From Certhia americana (taxonomy: Eukaryota > Chordata > Aves > Passeriformes > Certhiidae), in assembly GCA_018697195.1 (NCBI GenBank), contig CM031878.1:1473860-1537859 (forward strand): DNA of 64,000 nucleotides, in the 5' to 3' direction. This document shows positions 33,471 through 47,030 of the stretch, piece after piece. A program made the translations under genes and the position numbers. Below the pieces are notes generated by a model. It was given only the letters and a program-made list of their open reading frames with translations. It made no database searches and was not told the DNA's origin. The stretch's first letter is position 1. Every line of letters starts with the position of its first letter.

Positions 33471-35617
33471 CAACAGTGAGCACTTTAAAATCTGTGATGA
33501 GGGAGTAGTCAGTTCTAAGCCCAGCTGGATCAGCTGCCTGGGGCAATCTCTGGTCCCAGCCTGTTAACACGGATGTGCCCCTTTGAGGCAATGGATGTCA
33601 CAGGGCCAAGCTGCAGTTTGGGGTGGCCAGAGGAAAGGCAACCTAGCTAAAGGGAGGTGGAACAACCCTTCACAACTATATTAATCAAGGTTGTTGATTA
33701 ATACAAATAAATACAGAGTTTCACCATGTTCCTCTCATACCCAGTGGTGGTGTGGGGCGGTCAGACTTGTGATAATCAACTTTATGCAGGTTTTCTTTGT
33801 AAAAATGGCCTCCTTATAGCAGAAGAAGTGATCAACGTAACTTTTTCAGAGCTACTGTGAAAGGAGGTGAAAAGCACTACTGCTGCAATAACATCGCTGT
33901 TAAAATATTTCTACTTACCTGACTGATGATAGGGTAGTTATAAGAGCTTTTTGTGTAGTTTCTTATCCTTATGTCTTTTAATATAACTACTACTTCTCTC
34001 ACCCAGCAGCAGTTATGAGCAAATTACTGTAAGGTTGAATGTGCTCTCAGTCAAAAATGGCATTTTAAGACTGACTGTAATTAGGGGTAAAAGTGACTCT
34101 AATTGTGCTGAATGTTTGCTCCTGGTCAGTTCTTTACAAAGCAGTGTTTTTCATTTCATAAGCAGAAGGATGATTTTTGTAAGGTCACACTTCCAGGATA
34201 CCTTTTAGTGTTCCTGCCATAACTGTGAGGCACCATGTTTCTGCAGAGCAGGCAATTTTGTCAGTGATGCATGACATTAAGTAGTATCCAAGCTATGCCT
34301 TCAAATATTCATTTGGTCATAATACCAACAGATCAATGGACCTGTTTTTGTCATTAGTGGGAACAGATAGGAAGATCTTTTTCATTCTTTGGCTGAGCAT
34401 GTTTCATAATCAAATGTTCCTTTAAAGTTGGGAAATAACATTAACATTAGGAAAAAAAATAAAAAGAGAAAGGAACATTTTCTCTCCTAGGCACTGCCAT
34501 ATGTCTTTCCAGGTGGAAATACAACAGGGTGCAGTAAGGCAAGGATTGTGCAGGGCCCCTGTTGTGCTTGGCTGTTGGAAAGCATATGGTGCAATAATGT
34601 TCCAATTCTGACTGTGAATTTTCCTTCTCTTGTCTTCTCTGGCAAGCATGATTGTTCTGATGTGTATTCAGCTTTTCTGTTTGTGGCTAGGAATAATGTG
34701 TTCTTCCATCTTCAAATCTACTTGTAAGAACAGGTCCCACTTCAGAGAAAACCCAAGAACAAAAAGAGAAGAGGTATGGAAAATTTTCTCACTAGCTGTT
34801 TGAACCACTTTTACAATGTTGAAGAATTTGCAGAGGCTTGGATTTCACCAGCCTTAATGGAGACTTTAGGATGCTGAAATTCCAGGAAAAGGAATGTTTC
34901 CCCATGTTGAAAGAAAACAACACTGGTCCTCAGGCACTTTTTATGCCCTTGCAGTAACACTGACCTGCAGCTGGCTTGGTCTCAGTGCTTCTTTCCTACC
35001 CTTGGAGTTGATTGCTTGGGAAGTATTGCATTTCAGAACTTATTGTTTGTTGTTCAAGTTTCTCAGTACACCCTTCAGGCCATGATGCTGCTGAAGTTTT
35101 AGCATCACCTGAGTGCCTGTCATCCTGCTCCCCTCTGCTTGGCCAGGCATGCCAAGAACTGCACAGTGAGCTTCTTTATCTCCAGGGCCTTAATTTCTGT
35201 GGGATGTGATGAAATGCTTTGGACACGTGTGTAATCAGAGATTATGGTAAAAAGCAGAAGTAGTTGTATTTGTTTCAGTCTCGTATCTCAGTATCAGGTC
35301 AGTGCACAGTGCAGTTTCTGAGGAAGGCTGCTGCTTCTGGCTACTAAGGAAAAAGGCATAAATCTTGGGCATGTGGCAGTTTTGAAATAAGAAACTGATG
35401 CAGGGAAGTTCATCTGTAATCATGAGCAGTTTAATGACTGGCTTCGGTTCTGAAGATGGAGGGGGTTGTATCTCTCCAAAAAAATCCCATTGTTATCTCT
35501 AGAGCTGCTATCTCCATTGCAGGTGAAAGGAACTTCTGAACACTGAACCAATATGATTGTGCAGAAGCCATTTATTATTTACATTACAACCCCAATTATA
35601 CTTTTCTAAGACTACTG
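33471..35617. other. Intergenic, no gene recognised
   Basis: Unique sequence. A 10-bp perfect inverted repeat with a 5-nt loop lies at 33679-33703 (TATTAATCAA / TTGATTAATA). Nothing else is recognised. Confidence 0.6.
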
Positions 35618-36341
35618 TGTCATGGGTTGCAGTGCAAAATGTAACCAAAACTCTGTATTCCATCCCCATCTGATCAAACTGGAGTGTGGGGTGTTGGTGT
35701 AATTGTCTGTCAATGGCCAACTGTCAATAAACCTGCTGGGGCAGTTTTCTGATCTCTGCCACAGCTCAGCCTCCCTCCAGGGAGAGATCTTCTGCTCATG
35801 GGCCAGTGAGTGTCACTGAGAGAATTCCATCATCCCACTGGGAAATGTTCCAGCCAGGGGGAGGAGCCAAGTATTCCTACCTGGATAAAAATCTGGGAGT
35901 TGGAACACCAAGCAACCTTTCCACAGGATTCCCAGAGGATGACCAGGCCCATCCCTCACCACTGGACCTTCAGTGAAAAACTCCACTTTTCTCCAGGAGC
36001 ATCACTTCACCAGAGCCACATCTGCCACTGGGACTGCAGCCACCATGGAATGGCACTGCCGCCAACACCCTGACCCACAGGGGGGCAGGTTGGATCCTGA
36101 CTCTGTCAGTGAGTTTGTTTGGTTGTTTGTTTGTTTTCTCTTAAGTAATACTGCATGTGTTTCTGTTTTATTGTGTATTTTAGCTCCCCTAATAAAGAAT
36201 TGATATTCCTATTCCCCTATCTTTGCCTGAGAGCCCCTTAAATAAAAAAATATAATAATTGTGAGGGAGGGGGTTTAAATTCTCCATTCCAGGGGAGGCT
36301 CCTGCCTTCCTTAGCAGACACCTGCCATTCAAACCAAAACA
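35618..36341 (+). mobile_element. Solo LTR of an endogenous retrovirus, with target-site duplication
   Basis: A 724-bp element that begins TGTCATGGGTTGC and ends AAACCAAAACA, so the ends are TG...CA with an imperfect terminal inverted repeat. It is flanked by a perfect 4-bp duplication, ACTG (35614-35617 and 36342-36345). Inside are a TATA-like GGATAAAAAT (about 35881-35890) about 260 bp from the start, and an AATAAAG polyadenylation signal (36191-36197) preceded by a T-rich tract. This layout gives a U3-R-U5 order on the plus strand. No internal retroviral genes are adjacent, so it is a solo LTR left by recombination. I associate this LTR type with passerines. The 4-bp duplication suggests a class I (gamma-like) integrase. 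Confidence 0.88.
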
Positions 36342-37269
36342 ACTGTTTACACTTTCACACATTGCTCAATTGGTTGATCAGTCCCTTTCACTCAAGCCCC
36401 AAGAGAGTCTCTGGAGAAGTGAATGGTCAAAGCCCAGGTGTTCCTTTATCTAGTGCTTTCATTCTTTGCCACCAGTTTCTCAGCATCTCTGCTCCTGATT
36501 TAGCCCAACTGTTGTTTCAGCGGCCTAGAAGATTTCTCGGTTTAGCACTCTTGCTGTTTCAGCAACATTGATGAATTCCAGAGGATCTGAAAAACACACC
36601 TAGAGATGATTTGGCTGGGGTATCACTGGGAACAGGTTACTCAGACACATTGCAACACTCCATCATAACTGTGGGTATTTCATTGTCCAGTCCTTTTTAA
36701 AAACCCTATTAGACTATTGCCCCCTGTGATTTCTGTTTGCAGAAAATCCCTTGGAGCAAAATGAACTATTCTCAAAGTTCTCTGCATGTAGGGTATTTCT
36801 ACACTAGGCTTCTGCACTGTGGTACCCAAACATTTGGAAGCCTCAAGGTATGTTTTGCAGCAGGGCTGAAAGGAAATTGTGGGTGGCTGTTTGGGCAAGA
36901 CTGTAACCTGCCAGCTTTGCAGTATCGTACAATGTCTGTGACAGGCCTAAAATACTGAGTTGTTCACAATACTCCTAAAAACTAGCTGTGCCTCCATCTC
37001 TCTTCTTCATTCTCTTACCTTATCTCCTTCATGCCTGTTGCTCCCAGAGGACAAAAATGCAGAGTAGTGCAAACTAACTCAAAGTCACGGACAAGTAGAG
37101 ATGCAAAACAAATACTGCAGATTCTCTTATTGATTACAATCTGAGTTAAATGTCCAGGCAGTGACTTATGAATGTCACCCCTTGTCAGTGGAGCACATGG
37201 AGCATCCATCATATTGTTTATCTGCCCTGCTGCAGTTGTGCCTCTATATGCTCATTGAAGGATTTGGGT

Positions 37270-37271
<2 letters not shown>

Positions 37272-37316
<45 letters not shown>
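37272..37316. repeat. (CAT)15 trinucleotide microsatellite
   Basis: About fifteen uninterrupted CAT units, continued by a degraded CGTCATTATTATTATCATCG. A poly-His or poly-Ile frame across it is a by-product. Confidence 0.96.
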
Positions 37317-37317
<1 letters not shown>

Positions 37318-40300
37318 GTCATTATTATTATCATCGCTGTGTTCTTGACAGAAAACTTCCTTTTATTTCTCAAATGTTGAGCAGAGCAGAGCTGGCAGCA
37401 TCTATGAGAATGTCATTTGTGACATTAGTAGCAAAGTGACAGCATTGTCTTGCTTTCCCAGCAAGTGTGCTTTATTATCACTCTCCATGTCCTGACTGTT
37501 GTATTTTGTGTTTTAATGTTTTTGCACTGGGGTCAGGGTGATGCTTCCCACCACAGCAAAAGAAGGCATCAAAGTATTCTGAAGGTGGCAGTGGACGCTG
37601 CTGTGTTGATAACAATATCCCTTGGAAGCAGGAGGACCTCATCTTCTCCCTGCTCAGATCTCCTCTGTGCATCCACGTTTACAACATTTCTGAAACCAAT
37701 GCCTTTTGATCTGCTTTGTTTCCTTGAGATAAGACTCTTTGTGGGTTCTCACTCCTGAGATACTCAGTGTGAACTTGCCACTTCTTGATCATCAGGACTG
37801 GGTGAAAACATTGTTCTCCCTTTCTTTTTACTGTCTTTCCATGTGAGGAAAAAAAATATATCCCTCCTATTCCTGTATGTCCCATTGAATCCTGCAAATA
37901 TATCTGGTTTGGGATTTCCTAAAGATGGAATATAGTACAGACATTAATTTAACTGAGTTAGAATCCAGATTTAGTGGTGGCTTGATTTAAACAGAACGAG
38001 TTGTTCAGAGATTGGAGACAGCATTCTCCAACTGCTTTTTAAGGCAAGTAAACTGCTATATTATTACAGAATTGCAAAAGTCTGGTACAGAATTTCAGAG
38101 ATCTGGCATGGAATTGTATGAGAAAGGGTGCAGTCCTGCAATCTTCTACAATCTTATCTGCATGCATAAGATTAATATCAAGCTTATCAAGCTCGCACAT
38201 TTATCCAGCTTTAGAACTTCAGATGAGTTTCACAGTGCAAAATATGATGTAGAGTTGATAAGGCAGGGACATTTCTCCAGAAGTCATCAGCAATCTGCTG
38301 TGAGTGCTCAGTCTCACTGGAGATCTACACCCGGGGCCTTTTGCAGGAGCAGAATGCTGCTTTGTGCAGTGTGTTAAACAAACAGCAGCAGTCAGTCCTG
38401 GCCTCAATCAGATATTAAGCTAATACCCCAGATTCTGAAAATTTTAACCTGTTTTGTGCAGCCACTATACACACCTGAGTGGCCCCAAACAGGTCAGTGT
38501 TTGAATCAAGTTGCTCATGAGCTGGTTTGCAGGATTACCCTGTAGACACAGCATTTCTGTAAAAATTATGCAGGTAATTTCTTTCACCAGCCCCTTCCCA
38601 CCACCTCTGGGTTTTTTGGTGTTTCTTTTTTGTTTGTTTGTTTGTTTGTTTGGGGTTTTTGGGGGTTTTTTTAGCACCCATTTGCTATAAAAAGGTGCCT
38701 GGATTTAAAAGTTTAGATTAAGGATCATGTTATTTTGAGAGAAATAATCCCCTTTAAAAATGGTCTAAATGTTTCTTATGGATATAAATATAAAGCCTGC
38801 TAGGAGACATGCTTCTTTGAGAAGTTTTATTGACTCCAGCAGATTTCAGTGCCACAGGAGTAACTGAAAGATCTGTTTTGAGGAGAGGCAAAGAAAGGGT
38901 TTAGATCAAGAAAGAGGCTTCCCTCAACACAAACAGCTGTTTCTTGTCACATAAGAGAGAAAAGCTGCAAAAGAAATGGGATATCAAATATAGAGTGAAT
39001 AACACTGCTGCTTCTCTGCAAACATCCCTTGCAAAGTCTGGAGCATAAGAGGGTTTTTCAGCTCATGATGCAAGAGCGGTGGGCTGGGCTGAAACTTGAC
39101 ATCAGGAGGAAATTGAAATCCAGCATTGGTGGAAGCTGCCTGTGATGCAGAGGTGAAGGCTGGATCTGGCTTGACGATCCGGGGGGAAAGAGGGGGATAG
39201 CCTGTGACTGAAAGAGCGAGAGAAGCAGGAGTCCATGAGTGGCAGTGGAGGAGAAACACAGAGAAAGGGGCAGACTGGCAAAATAGGAGGGCAGCCACAG
39301 CATGTGTGGAAGGTAAATAAGCAATCACAGTAAAATAAGGGGCAATTTAATTGCAAAACTCCAGGTTGCTGATGCTCTCCTAGTCTAGCGGGATATCTTG
39401 CAGAGGGTATGTGATCTCTGCTCAGCACGTTTCCGATCCATTTCCACGAGCTTTACAGGAAACCTAGCTCCACAGTGATCTGCATTAATCTGAAAGCTTG
39501 GTTAAGAACTGTGAGTCAACTCCAAACACAAAGGAATTAAGTTTTTTCATATGGTAATTTTTCTCTTTAAAGTAAAATACCTTTGTTATGTCAGGAAGTG
39601 GGAGTTCAGTGGCAGGCATGGCACATCTGTAAGATGCATGCTATGGGAGGGGGAATTGAAAGCTAAAGATCTCTTGCAATTATGTGCAGAACTTCACATG
39701 GACTTCAGACTGCTTCTTTAGATGCGCTGCTAGCACCTGCAGGTAATGGAGTTGCCAAAAAACCCTTGGAGTACTTGAATAATTCTAATAATGCTTTCAT
39801 ATGTTAAGAGAATGGTGTGAAATTGTAGAAGTAGGAAATAAAGAGGGATTATAATGGAGACTGGCTGTGTGATGAAGTGTAAACAAATCAGAAGTCAAAT
39901 TAAGTCCCATTTAATCTGACTCAGAGCTGAATTGCCTCAACGTGACTTCTGTGGGGTTGCAGGGTGTTTTCTCCTGTGCAACCTAAATAGAATTTGAACA
40001 CTATGCAGATGCTGCCAAGTTAATCAAAGGAATGTTCATTTGAGCACGAGCATGAGGTTTCAGGGACGAGTGCTCAGGGTGTTTGCTGAGGCTGCAGGTC
40101 GTGCAGGACCCTATCAAACCAAATAGCAGGGCAGGTGATTCCGTGTGGGGTGGGAATGGGAGGAAATGGAACCCGTGTCTTGGCACCTGAGCCCACGAAT
40201 GTCCTTGCAAGAAGAGATTTAAGATATTGTTCTCTGGTTTCAAGTAAATCTCTTATCTAGGATCTATTATCCACTTTCCACCAGTTTGCTGGGAGATTGC

Positions 40301-42229
40301 AGTAATGAATCCATCACGTGCAGGGGAGGCTGATAGCAGCACTGCACCTCTCTGCCATTACACGCTCTAATTGCATGCCAGGTTTTCAAGGGTGCAGAGG
40401 CATTACGCAAGAGAGAGAAAGATAAAAGCCAAGATTCTGAAAAAAACCCCCAAACCAAAACCAAGACGGACCAGGAGCAGATCAGATAAAACACAATAGA
40501 GAAAATGCAGCTTCTTTCATGGGTAAAAAGAGAACACTCAGCTATTCCTGCAGGAGTCAGAAGCCACAAACACAGGCTGCAGTAATTGCAATTAATTGCA
40601 CTCCAGAGGGATGATGCAGCACCCACGGCCCATTACAGCTTTGTTTTGAAAAACAAAATGACTCCCCAGTCACCCACTGGCCCTGTGCTCAGCACTGTTT
40701 GGCCAGGAGGGTTATGCACCTAGCTCCCTCCTCAAAAGACTTTTCCACAGGTATATCAGACTGGGGGATTTGATGGAATAATTACTTTAATTATTTTAAA
40801 TCAACAGAAATCAAACAAATTTTGTGCTCAAAAATGATCTAAATTTCAGACAGAGACCAAATAAGCTTGGTTTAGGATCAATGTACAGCAGCACTTAAAC
40901 CTGTTTCTAGAAAAAAATCTTGTATTTCTAGAGCATATCAATATGTGTATCAATCATGGTTTTGAAAGGCTGAAACTATTTTGGATAAGCTGATTAAGGA
41001 ATGCAGGAATTTTTGACCACCAGTCTTAGTTTCCTCCAACTCTAAATCTCTGCTTTTACAGATTGATTTTATTCTTGGTTGTTATAATGTTTGCTTTAAT
41101 ATCTCATTTTTAGGAGTCCACTTTGTGTTTCAGGCACAAGTGTTTTTTTGAAGTATTTAAAACCAGCGGTGTTTTCTTGTCAGGAAAAGTGATAAAATGG
41201 GAATAGTCAGTATTTACATTTATATAGCATCATCCCTCATAGGATATGCCAAGTTGCCCAAGATGAAAAGGTTGTGTCATAGCTACAGAACTATCACTGA
41301 GCACAACGAATGTGATGAAGTAGGTGCACCCAGGAGCTTCAGAACTCCAGGATTTACATGGAAAAAAACTTGGAGAAATGGAAAACAGCCTGTTGCATTA
41401 AATAAGTCGACTGTTCATTCTCTGACCCTTGGTAGGACACTCTGGGTGGCACCTGGGGAGTCATGCATGAAGAGAGGGGACAAGCCCAGGTTTTTGCAAA
41501 GTTCCCAGACAGCTCAGGTCTGTGTAGAGCTTCTAAAGACCATATTGTTATAGGATTGAATTAAAATAACCTCTTTTTTTGTTCAGTTTGATGAATTTAC
41601 GTCTATCTCATTGTCAGAACAGCTTTTACTTGGAAACTGTTTTTTAAATTGGTGTGTGGGAGGCTTGCTGGGTCACTGAAAATGACAGACTAGAGGTGTA
41701 ATCAATAGTTCATTTCTGGGAAAGAGTGAGCCAAAGGAGGTGATGCAGGGCAGGTGAATTGCTCTAATGGGATTCAGAGTCACAGAACAAGAAAATTACT
41801 TTTTATTGCATTTGCCCATTATCATCAGTTCTAACTCTTAGTGTTCATTTATTAACTTTCCAATTATTTCCCAAAGAAATAGGATGCCATTGCCTTACAA
41901 AACTCTCAAGAATGTGCTTCTTGCTATTTGGGTATTAGGCATGCTGTAAAGTGTTTAAATTTATTGATTTTAACTGTCAATGCAAACTCTGTTAGGAAAA
42001 TTAACTTTAATTATTAAAAAACCCCACCTCACTAATGTTCTCACCTAGTCTCTCTGGGTCTTACCAACAAGGATGTGGAGCCATCGAGGAGCTACCTGCT
42101 TCCTTTTCCAAGAACAGGAAGAGAAGTACATCTTCTGAAGTGAAATCTTACACTAATGTCTTTGACCTTTAAAATCTGAAATTCTGGTGTGATAAGTTTA
42201 ATTGCTGGTAATATTTTTGTTAATAATAA

Positions 42230-42265
42230 ACAAGTAGATAAGAATTGGTGTTCTTATCTACTTGT
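42230..42265. repeat. Perfect 15-bp inverted repeat, 6-nt loop
   Basis: ACAAGTAGATAAGAA and its exact reverse complement are separated by TTGGTG. The flanks do not extend the pairing. Confidence 0.9.
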
Positions 42266-43318
42266 GTGGTTTCAGCAAAATGCCACTTTTTGAACCTCTA
42301 AGACTGGGCAGACGAGCATTTCTGGTTTGTGAACTCAGTTATATATATCCCAGCTTGAGATCTGAGAAGGAAATAGCTGTTGGCCTGTTTTTCCTGGCAA
42401 TGTGAGAACTGTGTGCTCAGTTATCAGTTCTGTTTTTCTGCTGCTCCTGTCAATATCTTGTAAGTGATTTTGCAAGTAAAAATTATGTGTGACCATCTTT
42501 GTTGGAAGGACTGTATGTTCAATGTGATCCTGGCAAGCTGTCAATATTTTGTAGCTCCCAAACTATCAAATGCTATCTTTCAAAGAGATTTCTTATTTTT
42601 CAGTAGTACTCATTTTACAGTTAATTCTAAAATTCTATTACTTTCAATATTTCAATTCTGATATATTTTTCTGTGTCCTGCTAAGGGGCTTCTGTTGATC
42701 AATAGTCCACCCTTGCTTAAGTCATGTCATTTATTACATTTTAAATGTGCAACATTCTGTTCTGAAGAGTATCATACAGTTTTAGTGGATATTTATGCTT
42801 GCATTTATTGACGTAAAGGTAATCATGTATGGACTAAGAACCTCAAGTTCAATGGATAACTAAATTTTGGAAATAAGGCAACAGCTGGTGAAATTTTCTT
42901 AGCATGGGCAGCTTCCTAGACCTGAAGCTGAAACTGATACTGTTCCCAGCGAGGCAGCTAGTAAGAAAAATACCAGTTTCAAGGAGCAGATTCAAAGCAG
43001 GGCATCTGCCTGTCCACTTCACACCTCAGTAGATCTGTTTGGCAAGAAGGTTTTATTCTTGACAATGAACCCAAAAGATACTGCTGTGTTATATGTTGGA
43101 GTAATTCACAGCTTCTGGTGGCCTATGCTCCTGAATTAAAACCACCAAAAACCCCAGGATTGTTGTTATTTGCAAAAACGCTTGAGCTTAGCCCAAGTGA
43201 CATGACTCCTACTGCTTTTCACCTAAGCTTTTGATATTTCTCAAGGCCTGGAACAGAATGAGGGATATTATAAGTTAGATAAACGAATCTCATCTGCAAC
43301 ACTGTTTATTATCTGACC

Positions 43319-43342
43319 AAAAAAAAAAAAAAAAAAAAAAAA
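43319..43342. repeat. A24 homopolymer
   Basis: Twenty-four consecutive A. No adjacent CR1 or gene-like sequence explains it. Confidence 0.9.
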
Positions 43343-43734
43343 GGTTTACTTAGGGCTGGAAGCAAATTGCTCGTGGTCATAGACTACAACTCACTAGATT
43401 TTCTGGGCCACAAATCCAAATATCATATTTTTTATATGATTTTTTTCACTGTTGATTAATTATTGACAGCACTGCACAGATAGAAAGGAAATAAAATCCG
43501 TCCTGAAACAAATTACTGAAGTTTTGTGGAATCTCAAAGCAAATTTATTAAGTGGGAGCATTCATTCAACATTACAAGAGGCTGCTGGGAGGAACTGTGG
43601 AATTTCCTTGGAGATACTCAGACCTTCACTGGAGAAGGCTTTGAACAAACTGCCATAGTTTCAGGGTGGGCCTTCTCCAGAAGGCACTGAGTAGAAATAG
43701 AGGATCACCAGAAGTTCCTGCTTTCAATAAATTG

Positions 43735-43989
43735 TCCCTTCCTGTGGCAGGGGTGGATTCAGATTGGATGTTATGAAGGAATTCCTGGCTGTGAGGGTGG
43801 ACAGGGTGCCCTAGCACAGGGTGCCCAGAGCAGCTGGGGATCCCTGGATCCCTGGAAATGTCCAAGGACAGGCTGGATGGGGCTTGGAGAAACCTGGGAT
43901 GGTGGAAGATGTTGCTGCCCATGGCAGGGGGTGAGACTGGCTGAGCTTCAAGGTCCCTTCCAGCCCAAACCATTCTGGTATTCTGTGAT
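43735..43989 (+). repeat. CR1 LINE 3' fragment, sense
   Basis: It reads TGGATTCAGATTGGATGTTA, GAATTCCTGGCTGTGAGGG, GGTGCCCAGAGCAGCTGGGG, the CCATGGCAGGGGGTGAGAC block and CCCTTCCAGCCCAAACCATT, ending GGTATTCTGTGATGA. It is followed within 60 bp by an antisense CR1. Confidence 0.92.
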
Positions 43990-44039
43990 GAGCTGAGAGC
44001 TCTAGCTTCTTTACATCAACTAAGATAGAATATCCTCCT

Positions 44040-44395
44040 AACATATCATCTGAATCATTCATCTTTTAGATTAAAACCATTCCTCTTGTCCTGTCATTAT
44101 CTGTCCTAGTAAAAAGTTGCTCTCCATCTTTTTTATCAGCCCCCCGTTTATGCCCTGCCAGGGGCTGGCAGCTCTCCCTGCAGCCTTCTCTTGTGCAGGG
44201 GAGCACCCCCAGCTCTGCCAGGCTGGCTCCAGAGCACAGGGGCTCCAGCCCTGGCAGCAGCTCCGTGGCCTCCTCTGGGCTGGCTCCAGCAGCTCCCTGT
44301 CCTTGTGCTGTTGGAGCCAGGGCTGGAGGCAGCTCTGCAGCTGGGCTCTCCCCTGAGCACAGGGGCACAGGGGCAGAATCTCCTCCCTCAGACTG
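44040..44395 (-). repeat. CR1 LINE internal 3' segment, antisense
   Basis: On the plus strand 44070-44150 reads ATTAAAACCATTCCTCTTGT, CCTGTCATTATCTGTCCTAG, then AAAAAGTTGCTCTCC, the reverse complement of an AT-richer, clearly aged CR1 copy. From 44152 to 44380 the sequence switches to a GC-rich CR1 segment identical at every position to 16243-16471. After 44380 the two diverge again. The CR1 3' tail is not present here. Confidence 0.88.
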
Positions 44396-46443
44396 TTGTC
44401 CATATCTCAAACTGATCATTTAAGCACTTTCTGTAGTGAGTGGGGAAAGAGGAGCACAGACAAGGAGGTTTGCTTGACTAGCTGTCTTTAAAAGCTATGA
44501 AACTTTTCCAGAGATGCCTGTTGTTTCTCTGCTGTTTATAGCATGTGTTATCTGAACAGCTTTTCTATGGCTCTATCACCAAGACAGCTAACATTCTATG
44601 AGAAGTATTCTGGCTTTTACGCACCACAGTCATGTTCTGAACAAACCCAGGTCACATTCCAAGCTGGACTTAATTTTTTATAAATTTTGGTTCAGAAAAG
44701 GCACAGAATATATCTTCAATTAGATGTATATATAATAATGATATAAAGATAGACCATTATTCAGATTTTTTATTTGCCACTTTTAATATAATATGACTTT
44801 TTTTTTTTAATTATTCAAGTCTTTCTTTATAATGTGACATCCAGAATTTTTTTTCCTATTATTTGCAGTAAAACAGCGTGCCAGTGACAGGTAAAGAAAT
44901 CTGGTGCCTGAACTCTGGGAGGTGAACATGGGAAGAGAGGATGTTGGGATTTGGAATAATTCTTTTTTATATACAATTTTTATTTTGTTGTCAGAAGGTA
45001 GGCTGATAGTCTAATGTATTATTTGGAGCTTAGCTATTTGAGTGAATGGACGTTGCATTACTATTTTCTGTTAAGAATTATCTGAGTAAAACAATAATAG
45101 TAGTTCTCCTTAATCTACATATGGGACATTCCATTGGTTCACAGGGAAACCATTAAGGTAGGATTTAAAGAATACAAATGAAAAAATATGATGAAGCAGA
45201 GTTTGAGGCAAAATCTCTTATAGAAGTCTCTGAGACTGAGTGAGTAACCCTAAATACTAACTGGATTTGAGATGGAGGTTCTCATTAGTGAAGTAGGACC
45301 TAAGAATTGAACCTAAGAGAATGCAGAGTATCAAATGATACAAAGAGAAGTAATTTTAGAGATGTGACGTAGTGTTTTCAGCCTACATAATACTTTAATC
45401 CTCAGACCTACTATTCTAAAAGTATCAGCTGGCGTTAATCAGGAATGCTCACAGCAGGGATTGAAATGGCCAGTTCACTCCTTTTTTTCCAATCAAATTC
45501 TGCTCTCAGCCACACTGCTGTCCTCTGTACTTGTGAAGGTAGGATTTGGCACATCATTTGATCTTCTTTTGACTGTAAGCCAAATGAAAAACTGCATTTG
45601 ACTCACTTGCTGTACAAGCTGGTTAGATTTCCCTCTAGATATTCACTACCCTGTATAAACCCAACCATTTTATAGGTGTTTTAGAATGTGTTTTCAGTGT
45701 GTTTTTAAGGGATCTGGACAAAGCTGAGTTATTATTCCTAGACTTGTCCTGTGTTGGAGTGGTTCCATAGGATGGGGCATTTTTCAGTCTGGCTGGTTTG
45801 TGGTTGTGCCTCTGATTCCCAGGTACCCTCCTACCTTTTTCCAGCTTTTTTCCCTGAGTTTTCCTTATGCAGGGCAGGAGGGACCATGCTGGTCTTCTGG
45901 CTTAGTCCCTCCTGGGGACAGGCAGGAAGGCAGGCAGTGGGACTCTTGCTGAATGACACAATTCTGACATCACTGTCTTTAGGTACAGAGAATCTACATC
46001 TCTTTGGTAACTAAAATGATGCTCACCACCCTTCCTGAATCATGTGAACTCTTTCCTTGAGGCAGGAAGGATCTGCCTAAGTGTGAAGATAAGTAGAGTC
46101 CTTGCCTCTCCCAATAGAATCAGCTTTTGCTGATAATAGATGAGTCTCCAGACACTTAGAAAGATCTATTGCTTCTTAATATGAGGCCAACACTTGGGCA
46201 ATTCTCACAGTCAGTGGCTGTGGGTAGTTGTGTGAGCCCTTTCCCAGTCAGACAATGAATTATCTGTCTTATTTTGCAGGAAAGGAACAAATCATAATAA
46301 CTTGCCATAGCTAGGACTGGCCATTGCATAACCACATTAAAGGTCCTTCACCTCAAAGATGGACTTAAAGTCGCATAAGCTTGATACCAGTTCTGGATGT
46401 TGAAAGTTTGCCCAGCTGGACCAGGTGTGTCTGGTTTTCTCTT
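44396..46443. other. Intergenic, no feature recognised
   Basis: AT-rich unique sequence with short T-runs. I see no exon-like segment or classified repeat. Confidence 0.6.
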
Positions 46444-46670
46444 TCACAGGATCCCAGAATCCTAGACTGGATAAGTTTGGAAGGCACCAGAGGGAGTTAC
46501 ATCTGGTCCCACCTCCCTGCTCCAGCAGGATCATCCCACAGCAGAGGACACAGTATTGTGTCCAGAGGGCTCTGGAATATCCCCAGTGAGAGAGACTCCA
46601 TCCCTCTCTGGTCTCTATTCCAGGGCTGGGCACAGCCCAGGGCAGAAGTTGTGTCTCCTGTGCAGGGGAA

Positions 46671-46980
46671 TTGTGGGCAGATTTAGGGGGATTGGGAGAG
46701 GGGAGCGTCAAAGATAGGGAGAAGAGATTCAAAAGAGGCCCCTTACCTCAGGATGTATTACAAAGCTTTATTCTCAATGAAGGGATCCCAGGAGGCAAGG
46801 AGAGGGGAGCATGGAGGAACAGGGGTTTTTATCTCTTTGGGGTTGGGGTCAGATTACCTGGCTGAAAGCCATAGGTCAGAGTCAAGGGGCAGGTAAATCA
46901 GTCCAGGTTACAGTTTCTGGGGGAGGGTTTTTGAGGAGAGGCCATTCCCTAAAAGGAATGCAACAGCTCTGATGCCATTA
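46671..46980 (-). mobile_element. LTR-like insertion in CR1, antisense
   Basis: On the minus strand the segment starts TGGCATCAGAGCTG, contains a TATA-like GAGATAAAAACCCC, then an AATAAAGCTTTGTAATAC polyadenylation context, and ends near AAATCTGCCCACA. This is the compact layout of a retroviral LTR (TG...CA, promoter, poly(A) signal). I could not settle a target-site duplication, so the ends are approximate, and I do not recognise the family. Confidence 0.6.
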
Positions 46981-47030
46981 CTGGGCCAGGAGCAGAGCCT
47001 GGGCACTGCTCTGACCCTCCCTGCATGCAG

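Larger units (their letters stand above)
36346..43734. other. Intergenic, simple repeats and one strong hairpin
   Basis: About 7.4 kb with no recognisable gene or CR1. It contains the CAT repeat (37272-37316), a TTTG run (about 38628-38651), a perfect 15-bp inverted repeat (42230-42265) and an A24 tract (43319-43342). Frames of up to 121 codons (about 38012-38377 and 41197-41553) show no domain. Confidence 0.6.

Noticed and set aside
33679..33703. 10-bp inverted repeat with a 5-nt loop
   Set aside because: AT-rich and short; expected by chance at this window size, so not raised as a finding.
37161..37439. Frame with a poly-His stretch
   Set aside because: Produced by the CAT repeat.
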